From a virus, in IMG/VR virus record IMGVR_UViG_3300035191_000038, positions 1-46,803 of that record: 46,803 nt of DNA; one strand, 5' to 3'. A model generated the notes under the pieces. That model was not told the origin of the DNA and did no database searches. It saw nothing but the letters and a program-made list of their open reading frames with translations. Positions 14,799 to 21,034 of the stretch are shown in pieces (position 1 is the stretch's first letter; each line of letters starts with the position of its first letter). The position numbers and the translations under genes are program-made.

Positions 14799-15230
14799 TC
14801 AGTCCATTCTGCTGTGGGCGTACGCGGTCACGCCGTAGTCCCCGAGGACCTTGGCGAACGCCCGGGCGTACGCTTCCTTCCGATCGAGGCTCTGGCCCCC
14901 GGCGCTTACCCAGTAACGGTATCCGCCGGCGTAGCTGTCCTTCGTCCAGGGGAGGCTGTACTCGGCGCCGGCGAGGCCGGCCTTTTTCAGCCCGTTCAGG
15001 AACCGCCTGTTCGGGGTGGTGGTCGCCCTGACCTTGATGTCCGCAAACCCGCAGCAGCCGTCCTCGACAATCCACTGCTTGACGACGGGGCTCCCGTCAT
15101 CGAGGGGGTTCACCCTCTGCTGGACGATCATCGGCGTGGGGGTCGCGGCCGCCAGCGCCGCCTCCCCGGCCTCGATCGCCTCCCTGTGAACCTTTGCCGC
15201 GTTCGCGGTCAACCATGCTTTCTTCGCCAT
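14799..15230 (-). CDS. Hypothetical protein
   Basis: A 143-residue protein preceded by AAAGGAGATCGAC. The N-terminal third is an Ala-rich helix (AKVHREAIEAGEAALAAATP). The centre holds CCGFADIKV and the end has GGYRYWVSAGGQSLDRKEAY, which looks like a mixed fold. No family is recognised. It lies in the middle of the leftward cluster. Confidence 0.75.
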   Translation of the reverse strand: MAKKAWLTANAAKVHREAIEAGEAALAAATPTPMIVQQRVNPLDDGSPVVKQWIVEDGCCGFADIKVRATTTPNRRFLNGLKKAGLAGAEYSLPWTKDSYAGGYRYWVSAGGQSLDRKEAYARAFAKVLGDYGVTAYAHSRMD

Positions 15231-15243
15231 GTCGATCTCCTTT

Positions 15244-15609
15244 CTACCCGACGTACGCCACGATTTCGTAGCGGCCGCTCGGCATTTTGTACCAGCTGAG
15301 AATCAGCTGGGCATTTTTGACGGGGGTCCTGGCCAGGTCCGGGAGGCCATCCTCCATCGGAGCCTTCCAGGGGAACCCGCCGATCCCGTCGCCGTAGGTC
15401 CCGAGCAGGAACTCGGTCCGGCCTTCGGCGCCGCAGATGATCCCGGTCCAGGGCAGCCATGCCTCGTCGATCAGCTCGCACCCGTTGGCCTTCAGGATGC
15501 CGTTGATCGCGCCGAGGGGGATCCCGTCGAAGTAGGTGTTGAAGGTCAGCCGGTAGAGCGCCTTGTTGGCCGCCTTCCGGAATTTCGCGGGGAGTCTCGC
15601 GCCTGTCAT
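15244..15609 (-). CDS. Hypothetical protein
   Basis: A 121-residue protein preceded by GAAAGGAGGCATG. The sequence GILKANGCELIDEAWLPWTG suggests a small alpha/beta fold and SGRYEIVAYVG a closing strand. The N-terminus is basic. No family is recognised. Confidence 0.75.
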   Translation of the reverse strand: MTGARLPAKFRKAANKALYRLTFNTYFDGIPLGAINGILKANGCELIDEAWLPWTGIICGAEGRTEFLLGTYGDGIGGFPWKAPMEDGLPDLARTPVKNAQLILSWYKMPSGRYEIVAYVG

Positions 15610-15622
15610 GACATGCCTCCTT

Positions 15623-15718
15623 TCAACCGCCGAGTCCCGGCCACCGATGGGCCAGGATCCAGTATTCGCAGTACCCGATTGCCGCCAAGCAGATTGTGAG
15701 AGCGATTGCCGTTTCCAT
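15623..15718 (-). CDS. 31-residue membrane peptide
   Basis: Starts in an ATGA overlap with the preceding short gene. METAIALTICLAAIGYCEYW is one hydrophobic segment followed by a short polar tail. The longer open frame upstream is a shadow of the previous gene. Confidence 0.5.
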   Translation of the reverse strand: METAIALTICLAAIGYCEYWILAHRWPGLGG

Positions 15719-15870
15719 CAGACCGTCCTTTCGATTCCCGGGAGCCAGAAGCTCTCCGGGGCCAGGGTTTTGGGAGGAGCCGCCACCGCCGCGCCGGCCA
15801 GGAGCACGAGGCCAATCACCAGCCCCGCCAGCCCCCGTCCCGCCTTCCGCCCTTTCGCCGCCTTTCCCAT
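15718..15870 (-). CDS. 50-residue secreted or membrane-anchored protein
   Basis: The first gene after the promoter at 15893-15921, preceded by GAAAGGAGGGAGAG. The basic N-terminus (MGKAAKGRKAGRG) and hydrophobic stretch (LAGLVIGLVLLAGAAVA) look like a signal peptide or anchor, followed by about 20 polar residues. The cleavage-like AVAAPP is visible. Confidence 0.6.
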   Translation of the reverse strand: MGKAAKGRKAGRGLAGLVIGLVLLAGAAVAAPPKTLAPESFWLPGIERTV

Positions 15871-15892
15871 CTCTCTCCCTCCTTTCAATTAT

Positions 15893-15921
15893 AAGGTACC
15901 ATAGGTAATATTCTGTGTCAA
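15893..15921 (-). promoter_or_regulatory. Promoter-operator (family copy 4)
   Basis: On the minus strand: TTGACA, 17 bases, TACCTT, with TATAAT five bases further on. The operator core ACCTATGGT lies at 15898-15906 in a wider GGTACC/GGTA repeat. It drives the leftward genes 15870-14121. Confidence 0.75.
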
Positions 15922-15987
15922 GCATTTTTTCGGGTTTTTTGAAAAAAAATTAAAAAAAATATTCCTCAACGAAATCGGTAGGTTACA

Positions 15988-16054
15988 GGCGCTCTCGCGC
16001 CCGCGCACGCCCGCGCACGCGCCCGGGCGCCCGTGTACGCGCACGCGCACGCGA
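15988..16054. repeat. Alternating purine-pyrimidine GC tract (Z-DNA potential)
   Basis: Mostly GCGC, GCAC and GTAC steps with few breaks, flanked by AT-rich DNA. Such tracts adopt Z-form under negative supercoiling, here between two divergent promoters. Confidence 0.6.
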
Positions 16055-16137
16055 GGTTCCGGGGGATTCCTCGAGGTTCCCTCTCGAGGGCATCGTTTCT
16101 ATTGGTTGTATAGCGTTACGCATATTAGAACACACCC

Positions 16138-16155
16138 TTTGCAGGCGCTTGCAAA
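16138..16155. promoter_or_regulatory. TTTGCAGGCGCTTGCAAA near-palindrome
   Basis: An 18-base inverted repeat with one mismatch. The centre is 37.5 bases before the -35 box at 16184, exactly as at 14102. It is followed by eight T residues on the plus strand, so a terminator-like hairpin is an alternative reading. Confidence 0.5.
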
Positions 16156-16183
16156 TTTTTTTTGAAAAAATTTGAGAAAAGAC

Positions 16184-16212
16184 TTGACAAAGAAGTTACC
16201 TACTGCTATATT
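16184..16212 (+). promoter_or_regulatory. Promoter-operator (family copy 5)
   Basis: TTGACA, 17 bases, TATATT. ACCTACTGC lies at 16198-16206. Upstream is an A/T block (TTGAAAAAATTTGAGAAAAG). The leader TTAAGATGAAAGGAG is almost the same as at copy 3. It drives the rightward genes from 16233. Confidence 0.8.
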
Positions 16213-16232
16213 TAAGATGAAAGGAGAGAGAG

Positions 16233-16445
16233 ATGATGAGAATGGGCGGAAGGAAAGAAGACCTGATCACGCGGCTGCGGATGGTGCGGGCCGCCTCCGG
16301 CCTGACGGTGGCCGAGGCCGTGGCCTCCACCAGCGGCTACAGGCGGAAGACGGTGGCCGAGCTGGCCGCCCTCTGGAACGCTGAGTACGCCGCCGCGCCG
16401 AAGACCGCGAACGGAAAAATTGCCATCATCAAGAAGGAGGGCTGA
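16233..16445 (+). CDS. Small basic protein, first gene of rightward operon
   Basis: A 70-residue protein preceded by GAAAGGAGAGAGAG, about 20 bases after the -10 box. TVAEAVASTSGYRRKTVAEL is a helical segment that could resemble a SAP- or HTH-like DNA-binding unit; the C-terminus is basic. No firm family can be named. Confidence 0.7.
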   Translation: MMRMGGRKEDLITRLRMVRAASGLTVAEAVASTSGYRRKTVAELAALWNAEYAAAPKTANGKIAIIKKEG

Positions 16446-16447
16446 TC

Positions 16448-16798
16448 ATGGAATGGGATGTCATTCACACCTACACGGCGAAGGACGCGGTCGCGGACGG
16501 GATGCTGGTCGAGGTCCCCGAGAAGACCGCGAAGGAGGCCGGCTTCAACTGGCCGGTCCGGATCACCTGCGGCGTGCACGAGCTGTGCACCCCCCCGAAG
16601 AGCAACACGACCCAGACCTACGAAGGGCGCCTCTGGGACGTCCTCTTCCTGGCCTACCTGGCCATCAAGCGGACCCCGGCCGGCGAGGGGCTGGCCACCT
16701 ACAAGGTCAAGATCGGCCGGAAGGTCGAGACCCTCTGGGCGGCGGTCGACGGGACCTGCGGCCCCGCGATCCACATCCTGACCCCTGCGGAGTATTAA
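16448..16798 (+). CDS. DUF6573-like protein
   Basis: A 116-residue protein with YTAKDAVADGMLVEVPEKTA and KEAGFNWPVRITCGV. This is the pattern of a widespread phage and plasmid protein family usually annotated DUF6573, whose function is unknown. The lengths agree. It starts two bases after the previous stop and is preceded by GAAGGAGGGC. Confidence 0.8.
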   Translation: MEWDVIHTYTAKDAVADGMLVEVPEKTAKEAGFNWPVRITCGVHELCTPPKSNTTQTYEGRLWDVLFLAYLAIKRTPAGEGLATYKVKIGRKVETLWAAVDGTCGPAIHILTPAEY

Positions 16799-16808
16799 GG
16801 AGGAAGTC

Positions 16809-17057
16809 ATGAAAGCGAAACGAGTGAGGGCAGGTGCCCGCTACATTTACCAGCCGGTTCCCTACGACAGGATCCACCCCCCGAAGGGGGCGGACGTCGA
16901 GGCCGGCGACACGGTCAAGGTGGTCAACCTGTACGGCTGCCCGAAGGCGAACACGATGGGCCAGTGCTACATCGAGAAGGACGGGGAGTTCGTCGGCATG
17001 GTCTGCACGAACAGCCTCAAGTCCAGGAGAGGAGGAAGCCATGGGACGAGTAAATGA
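16809..17057 (+). CDS. Hypothetical beta-rich protein
   Basis: An 82-residue protein preceded by AAGGAGGAAGTC. It appears beta-rich (GDTVKVVNLYGCPKANTMG, then YIEKDGEFVGMVCTNSL), like a small SH3- or KOW-type barrel. The last residues overlap the next gene. No family is recognised. Confidence 0.75.
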   Translation: MKAKRVRAGARYIYQPVPYDRIHPPKGADVEAGDTVKVVNLYGCPKANTMGQCYIEKDGEFVGMVCTNSLKSRRGGSHGTSK

Positions 17058-17280
17058 GATTTGGCAGTGTCAGGAGATGGACCCGGACGAGACCCTCGAG
17101 ATCCTGATCGCCGAGAACGGCGGGGACTACGGGGACTGTGAGCGGGTGACCCTCGAGTCGCTCGACGAGCACTGGGAGAACCAGGACCGCTGGCCGGTAT
17201 GGAACCAGCTGATGAAGGCGAAGCTCCGCGAATTGGTGGCAGCCGGGAAGCCGTTCTGGTGGTTCACGATCCACTACTGA
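17041..17280 (+). CDS. Hypothetical acidic protein
   Basis: A 79-residue protein whose ATG follows GAGAGGAGGAAGCC inside the end of the previous gene. It is acidic and aromatic-rich (LDEHWENQDRWPVWNQLMKA), probably helical. The longer open frame upstream is a shadow. No family is recognised. Confidence 0.75.
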   Translation: MGRVNEIWQCQEMDPDETLEILIAENGGDYGDCERVTLESLDEHWENQDRWPVWNQLMKAKLRELVAAGKPFWWFTIHY

Positions 17281-17292
17281 AAGGAGGGAGCC

Positions 17293-17562
17293 ATGAGGTT
17301 CAAGAAGTCGAAGACGGGAGTCCGTCACGTCGAGGTCGGGCGGGTGATGGGGATCAAGAGCGGAGAGTATTTCATCCTCTCGGCCCAGAACGGGACCGGG
17401 AACCTGAAGTTCTCGAAGCTCTACAAGTACGGGGAGCTGGTGAAGATCCCGGCCGAGGTCAAGGGGAAGCTCACGAAGGAGGAGCGGGCCCTGGTCGACG
17501 AGATCCGGGACTACGTCAAGAGCACGCGGCACCGGCCCCGGAAGAAAGGAGCCACGACATGA
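17293..17562 (+). CDS. Hypothetical basic protein
   Basis: An 89-residue protein preceded by GAAAGGAGGGAGCC. The first two thirds look beta-rich (HVEVGRVMGIKSGEYFILSA), and the C-terminal third is a basic helix (KSTRHRPRKK). It is coupled to the next gene by an ATGA overlap. A nucleic-acid contact is plausible from charge only. Confidence 0.75.
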   Translation: MRFKKSKTGVRHVEVGRVMGIKSGEYFILSAQNGTGNLKFSKLYKYGELVKIPAEVKGKLTKEERALVDEIRDYVKSTRHRPRKKGATT

Positions 17563-17741
17563 AGACCCTCGAGCAGGAGCTGGTCGACAAGATCAGCGAG
17601 ATGATGACCCGGATCCTCCTGGCCAGGGAGATCGCCTACAAGGTCGAGACGGGCATGTGCCCGGCCAGGCCGGAGGCGGCCCGGGAGCTTCACAGACTTC
17701 TGACCGAGGCGGCCAAGATCGGCGCCGGCCAGGGCCCCTAA
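17559..17741 (+). CDS. Small helical protein
   Basis: A 60-residue, all-helical protein (LVDKISEMMTRILLAREIAY, then PEAARELHRLLTEAAKIGA). It ends the transcription unit that began at 16233; the next promoter follows after 18 bases. No family is recognised. Confidence 0.7.
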   Translation: MKTLEQELVDKISEMMTRILLAREIAYKVETGMCPARPEAARELHRLLTEAAKIGAGQGP

Positions 17742-17759
17742 AAAATTTTTGAAAAGGGC

Positions 17760-17788
17760 TTGACAAAAAGATAACCTATGGTTATCTT
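17760..17788 (+). promoter_or_regulatory. Promoter-operator (family copy 6), most symmetric operator
   Basis: TTGACA, 17 bases, TATCTT. The spacer and -10 box together hold a perfect 19-base inverted repeat, AGATAACC-TAT-GGTTATCT (17769-17787), around the core ACCTATGGT (17774-17782). It is the best model for the operator of this family. A repressor bound here would cover the -10 box. Confidence 0.85.
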
Positions 17789-17809
17789 ATAAGTGGAAGG
17801 AGGGACGAC

Positions 17810-18211
17810 ATGGCGACTTACTTGGTACTTCAGATGGCAGAGTGGGCGACCCTCTGGGATGAGGCCGAGATCGTGGCCCACGCCCTCCGGGAGCCCTACG
17901 ACATTGTGGCCAAGGTGAAGGCCAACGGGCTGGACGAGGTCTACTACCTGACGAACAACATCGAGTCCTCCTGGACCGGGAACGAGGGCGTGACTCCCGC
18001 CCCCAGGTTCGCGGAAGGCTGCCGCTCCAGCTCCGTGGGCGACGTCTTCTACGATGCCGAGGCGAAGGTGGGCTACGCGGTCCTCCCGCTCGGCTTCTCG
18101 AAGCCGATCCGGAACCTCGGCCTGGCGAGGGCTGGGGAGAAGGCGCTCAGCGGGATCGAGGGCCCTCGAGGCAGGTGGTGGAATTTCGGCCCCGCACTCA
18201 TGGGGATGTAG
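17810..18211 (+). CDS. Hypothetical protein with SVGDVF motif
   Basis: A 133-residue protein, the first gene after promoter copy 6, preceded by GGAAGGAGGGACGAC. The centre CRSSSVGDVFYDAEAKVGYA resembles the RSxSVGDV pattern that I recall from accessory proteins of phages and plasmids. No catalytic residues are evident. Confidence 0.75.
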   Translation: MATYLVLQMAEWATLWDEAEIVAHALREPYDIVAKVKANGLDEVYYLTNNIESSWTGNEGVTPAPRFAEGCRSSSVGDVFYDAEAKVGYAVLPLGFSKPIRNLGLARAGEKALSGIEGPRGRWWNFGPALMGM

Positions 18212-18220
18212 GAGGAAGTC

Positions 18221-19750
18221 ATGGCGGCAACGGACAAGGCGATCAAAGGCAAGGTGGGCATCCCGGCGGAATACTTCCTCCGGATGGCCAAGCACGATTA
18301 TGACGACTACCGCGAGGCCCTGGCCCGCGAGTTCTACCAGAACTCGATCGACGCCGGCGCCCGGGAGATCCGCGTCGACGTGGACGAGGAGAGCCGGACG
18401 GTGACGGTCGCGGACGATGGATGCGGGATGACCCGCGACATCCTGATCAACAAGCTCCTGGTGCTGGGAGGGACCCACAAGGCCGAGGGAGCAGTGGGCG
18501 CCTTCGGGAAGGCCAAAGAGATCCTGCTTTTCTCCTGGGCGAGCTACTCGGTCCTGACCTGGAAGGGCTCGGAAGCCTGGGCCGTCCACGGCGCCGGCGC
18601 CGAGTACACAGTCCAGCCAGGGATCCCAGGCGACGAGAAGCCCAGCGGGACCATTATCCAGATCGTGATCCCGAAGGGCGAGGATATATGCGCCATCGGC
18701 CGGGCGTTTCGGACCGTGGCCCACAAGATACAAACCCGAACCAAGATCATTCTCGGCGGGATCCCGATCCTGTGCAACCTCTACCGTGGCCGCCTCCAGA
18801 GGCGGACCGACTGGTGCCGGATTTACCAGACCAAGAAATACACGAACTACAACGCCTCCGTCCGGATCGACGGGATCTGGATGTTCGACTGGTGGATCGG
18901 TGCTGGGTATGGCACGGTGGTGATCGAGCTGGACCGGACGAGCCTCGAGTGCCTGACCTCGAACCGCGACGGCCTGAAGGGCCAGTGGCGCCAGACTGCT
19001 GAGAAATTCCTCCGCGAGCTGGCCATCGACAAGACGAGCGCCCTCCGGGACCGCGAGGAGCTGGTGACCGAGCTGATCCGGGGAACCGGCGCCGTGAACA
19101 TGGCCGACGAGAAGGTCGACCAGATCATCACCAGCTACACGGACGGGGACATCGGGCCCCAGGAAGTGGCCGGCGCCATCGGGCGGGTCCTCGAGGAGCA
19201 GGGCGGCGTGGCTGTCAGCGAGAACCTGGCCGACCTGGCCGCCGAGGCCAAGAGGGTGGGCAGCTGGTACGACCTGATCGGGAAGATCAAGTTCCTGGCG
19301 AACGCCCCGGACTTCGTGATCCGCTACCCCCGGAACAAGCGAGCGGTCCTCCGCCGGTACACCGAGACCGCCCGGGCCCGGACGATCGCCAAGATGTGGG
19401 GCGAGACCGTGAAGCAGGTCCTCGCGGACAACGCCAAGACGAGCGTCAGCTACCGCCCCGGCTTCACCTTCGAGCGCGGGATCGAGGCCCAGATCAAGGG
19501 CACGGCCGACGGCTCGAAGCTGATCCTCTTGAACCCCAAGAACCTGGGCGCGGTCGTCGGGTGCGACAAGCCCCTGTCGAACCGGAAGCTCCTGATCGAA
19601 GAGCTGAAGGACCGGGCGATCCACGAGGTCACCCACCTCGAGAAGGACTACCACGACGAGGACTTCGTCAACGCCCTGTCCCGGATCCGCCTCCGGACCG
19701 TGAAGAGCGACAAGGCGTACTACCAGATCAGCCAGATCAAAGTGAAGTAA
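18221..19750 (+). CDS. GHKL ATPase with C-terminal HExxHx5H motif
   Basis: A 509-residue protein. The N-terminal part is a GHKL (Hsp90/MutL/histidine kinase) ATP-binding domain: N-box E37 and N41 (REFYQNSIDAGA), G1 box D65-D66-G67-C68-G69, and G2-like VGAFGKAKE at 92-100. Near the C-terminus, HEVTHLEKDYH (468-478) has the spacing of the metzincin zinc motif but with Lys where Gly is usual. No histidine-kinase dimerisation region or transmembrane part is seen. It starts after TAGGAGGAAGTC, nine bases after its neighbour. An ATP-driven clamp or chaperone-like machine with a metallopeptidase-like end is the plain reading; its substrate is unknown. Confidence 0.82.
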   Translation: MAATDKAIKGKVGIPAEYFLRMAKHDYDDYREALAREFYQNSIDAGAREIRVDVDEESRTVTVADDGCGMTRDILINKLLVLGGTHKAEGAVGAFGKAKEILLFSWASYSVLTWKGSEAWAVHGAGAEYTVQPGIPGDEKPSGTIIQIVIPKGEDICAIGRAFRTVAHKIQTRTKIILGGIPILCNLYRGRLQRRTDWCRIYQTKKYTNYNASVRIDGIWMFDWWIGAGYGTVVIELDRTSLECLTSNRDGLKGQWRQTAEKFLRELAIDKTSALRDREELVTELIRGTGAVNMADEKVDQIITSYTDGDIGPQEVAGAIGRVLEEQGGVAVSENLADLAAEAKRVGSWYDLIGKIKFLANAPDFVIRYPRNKRAVLRRYTETARARTIAKMWGETVKQVLADNAKTSVSYRPGFTFERGIEAQIKGTADGSKLILLNPKNLGAVVGCDKPLSNRKLLIEELKDRAIHEVTHLEKDYHDEDFVNALSRIRLRTVKSDKAYYQISQIKVK

Positions 19751-19761
19751 AGGAGGAGACC

Positions 19762-19953
19762 ATGGCCTGGAGATGTTTCGAGTGTGCCCTCGGAGAGCAC
19801 GACAACTACGACGACGATGTTCGGCTCGTCGGGATTCGGGATCCTGACACCGGCCGGCTCTACCGCCGGGCCAGGATGTGCAGGGAGCACCGGGAGATGT
19901 ACGCCCAGGACGGCTACATTGTCAACGAGGCAAACAAAGGAGAGGGGACATGA
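19762..19953 (+). CDS. Small Cys-rich protein
   Basis: A 63-residue protein preceded by AAAGGAGGAGACC. CFEC near the N-terminus, with C and H residues in RMCREHREMY, suggests one zinc site. It overlaps the next gene by four bases. The frame upstream is a shadow of the ATPase gene. Confidence 0.75.
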   Translation: MAWRCFECALGEHDNYDDDVRLVGIRDPDTGRLYRRARMCREHREMYAQDGYIVNEANKGEGT

Positions 19954-20225
19954 GAAAACGACGGCTAAGGATGACGGTCGAGTTCGACCTGGAGCCAAAG
20001 GACAACGGCTACGCCCACATGCTCAAGTACCTGATGATCGACGCCCTGGCGGAGTTCTGGAAGAACAGGGATCCGGCGCCCCAGTACGTGATGCGGCGAT
20101 ATGAGGAGATGGAGCTGAAGTGGGTCGAGGCGAAGATCCCCCAGGTCGAGGAGAGGAACGAGGCGGCCCAGGCGATCCTCCACGGGGTCCACAACAATAT
20201 CAAGATCGAGGAGGTCGAGGCATGA
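19950..20225 (+). CDS. Hypothetical helical protein
   Basis: A 91-residue protein starting in an ATGA overlap and preceded by AGGAGAGGGGAC. A basic strand (RKRRLRMTVEFDLE) precedes long helices (LKYLMIDALAEFWKNRD). It is coupled to the next gene by ATGA. No family is recognised. Confidence 0.75.
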   Translation: MRKRRLRMTVEFDLEPKDNGYAHMLKYLMIDALAEFWKNRDPAPQYVMRRYEEMELKWVEAKIPQVEERNEAAQAILHGVHNNIKIEEVEA

Positions 20226-20476
20226 AAAAGCGATTCGGGTTTTACGCGGTCCCGCGCCACGCCATGGAGTTCATCGTGGTGGAGGGCGTCGGGCCGAACG
20301 AGATCCAGATGGAGATCCGGGCGGAGATCGAGGCCAGGAAAGCGAGGCAGCACTACTTCCTGATCCCGAAGGACGTGAAGGAGGCCCTGGACCAGAACCG
20401 CCCCGGGAGGAAGGTCGTGGTCTGCGATTGGACCGGAAAGGCGGCGGGAGATGAAAAAACTCGGAAAAACCCTTGA
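20222..20476 (+). CDS. Hypothetical protein
   Basis: An 84-residue protein, coupled to the previous gene. It contains FGFYAVPRHAMEFIVVEGVG and a helical centre with YFLIPKDVKEALDQ. The stop codon overlaps the -35 hexamer of the next promoter (20473), so the two units are packed without spare DNA. Confidence 0.7.
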   Translation: MKKRFGFYAVPRHAMEFIVVEGVGPNEIQMEIRAEIEARKARQHYFLIPKDVKEALDQNRPGRKVVVCDWTGKAAGDEKTRKNP

Positions 20477-20501
20477 CAAAGGGGGGAACCTGCTGTATCC
20501 T
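20473..20501 (+). promoter_or_regulatory. Promoter-operator (family copy 7)
   Basis: TTGACA, 17 bases, TATCCT, with TATAAT four bases further on. ACCTGCTGT lies at 20488-20496. The leader TATAATTGGAAGGAGGG is like that of copy 4. The -35 box lies at the end of the preceding gene. Confidence 0.75.
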
Positions 20502-20523
20502 ATAATTGGAAGGAGGGTGAGAG

Positions 20524-20604
20524 ATGAAAAAGGCAGCAAAAAAGGCGAGAGTCCGGAGGGCCCGGAGCGGGGCCTTCAGGCGCTGGCGGAAACGGAGGGC
20601 GTGA
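20524..20604 (+). CDS. 26-residue highly basic peptide
   Basis: The first gene after promoter copy 7, with GGAAGGAGGGTGAGAG before the ATG. Half of its residues are Lys or Arg (KKARVRRARSG, then RRWRKRR). It shares TGATG with the next start. It may bind nucleic acid, act as a leader peptide, or be a small inhibitor. Confidence 0.5.
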   Translation: MKKAAKKARVRRARSGAFRRWRKRRA

Positions 20605-20795
20605 TGGCGCTCCTCCGCTGGTACGACATAGACCCAAAAGCCTCGGACCTTTGGGTGATCGAAGGGCCGGCGGACTGGACCCTGGAAGAAGTGAACCGGG
20701 CAGTCCGGGCGACCGGGGATCCCCCTCCGGGAGGCAGGTGGGTGTCGGACTACGAGTGGGAAACCTACCACGGCAAGATGGAGATCGTATCATGA
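20604..20795 (+). CDS. Hypothetical small protein
   Basis: A 63-residue protein with the start in a TGATG overlap with the basic peptide. It is Trp-rich (WYDIDPKASDLWVIEGPADW). The open frame extends upstream past the promoter but the start must lie after it. It is coupled by ATGA to the next gene. Confidence 0.7.
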   Translation: MALLRWYDIDPKASDLWVIEGPADWTLEEVNRAVRATGDPPPGGRWVSDYEWETYHGKMEIVS

Positions 20796-21034
20796 GGAAG
20801 CTCGGAACAGTTCTCGCGGCGATCGTCCTGGCCGCCCAGGTGGCCACGATCCCGGACACGGTCGTCAAGGACCGGACCTTCGTCACCGAGAACGGCAAAC
20901 GGGTCCTCGAGATCCGGGAAGATCCCCTGATCGAGGGGCAGTACCAGATGAGAGATGAAGACGGGAACCAGGCGGGCCACTGGCGACGGGACCCCCTCTT
21001 CCCGGACAGATACCAGTACCGGGAGGGCCCATGA
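20792..21034 (+). CDS. Exported or membrane-anchored small protein
   Basis: An 80-residue protein with an N-terminal signal-like segment (MRKLGTVLAAIVLAAQVATI). The rest is polar with repeated acidic and aromatic residues (DPLIEGQYQMRDEDGNQAGH). It overlaps both neighbours by four bases. The function is unknown. Confidence 0.7.
   Translation: MRKLGTVLAAIVLAAQVATIPDTVVKDRTFVTENGKRVLEIREDPLIEGQYQMRDEDGNQAGHWRRDPLFPDRYQYREGP

Larger units (their letters stand above)
15922..16183. other. Divergent control region with Z-DNA-type tract
   Basis: About 260 bases between two divergent promoters, without a gene. It has A/T blocks at both ends, and a 67-base alternating CG/CA tract at 15988-16054 that includes a tandem CCGCGCACGC (16001-16020). 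Next come two CTCGAG sites (16070, 16083), an AT-rich stretch GTATAGCGTTACGCATATTA, and the palindrome at 16138. Confidence 0.6.

Noticed and set aside
17738-19654. 638-codon open frame on the minus strand opposite the GHKL ATPase gene
   Set aside because: It is the mirror of a gene with clear conserved motifs; long antisense frames are common in GC-rich coding DNA and this one shows no motif or ribosome-binding site.
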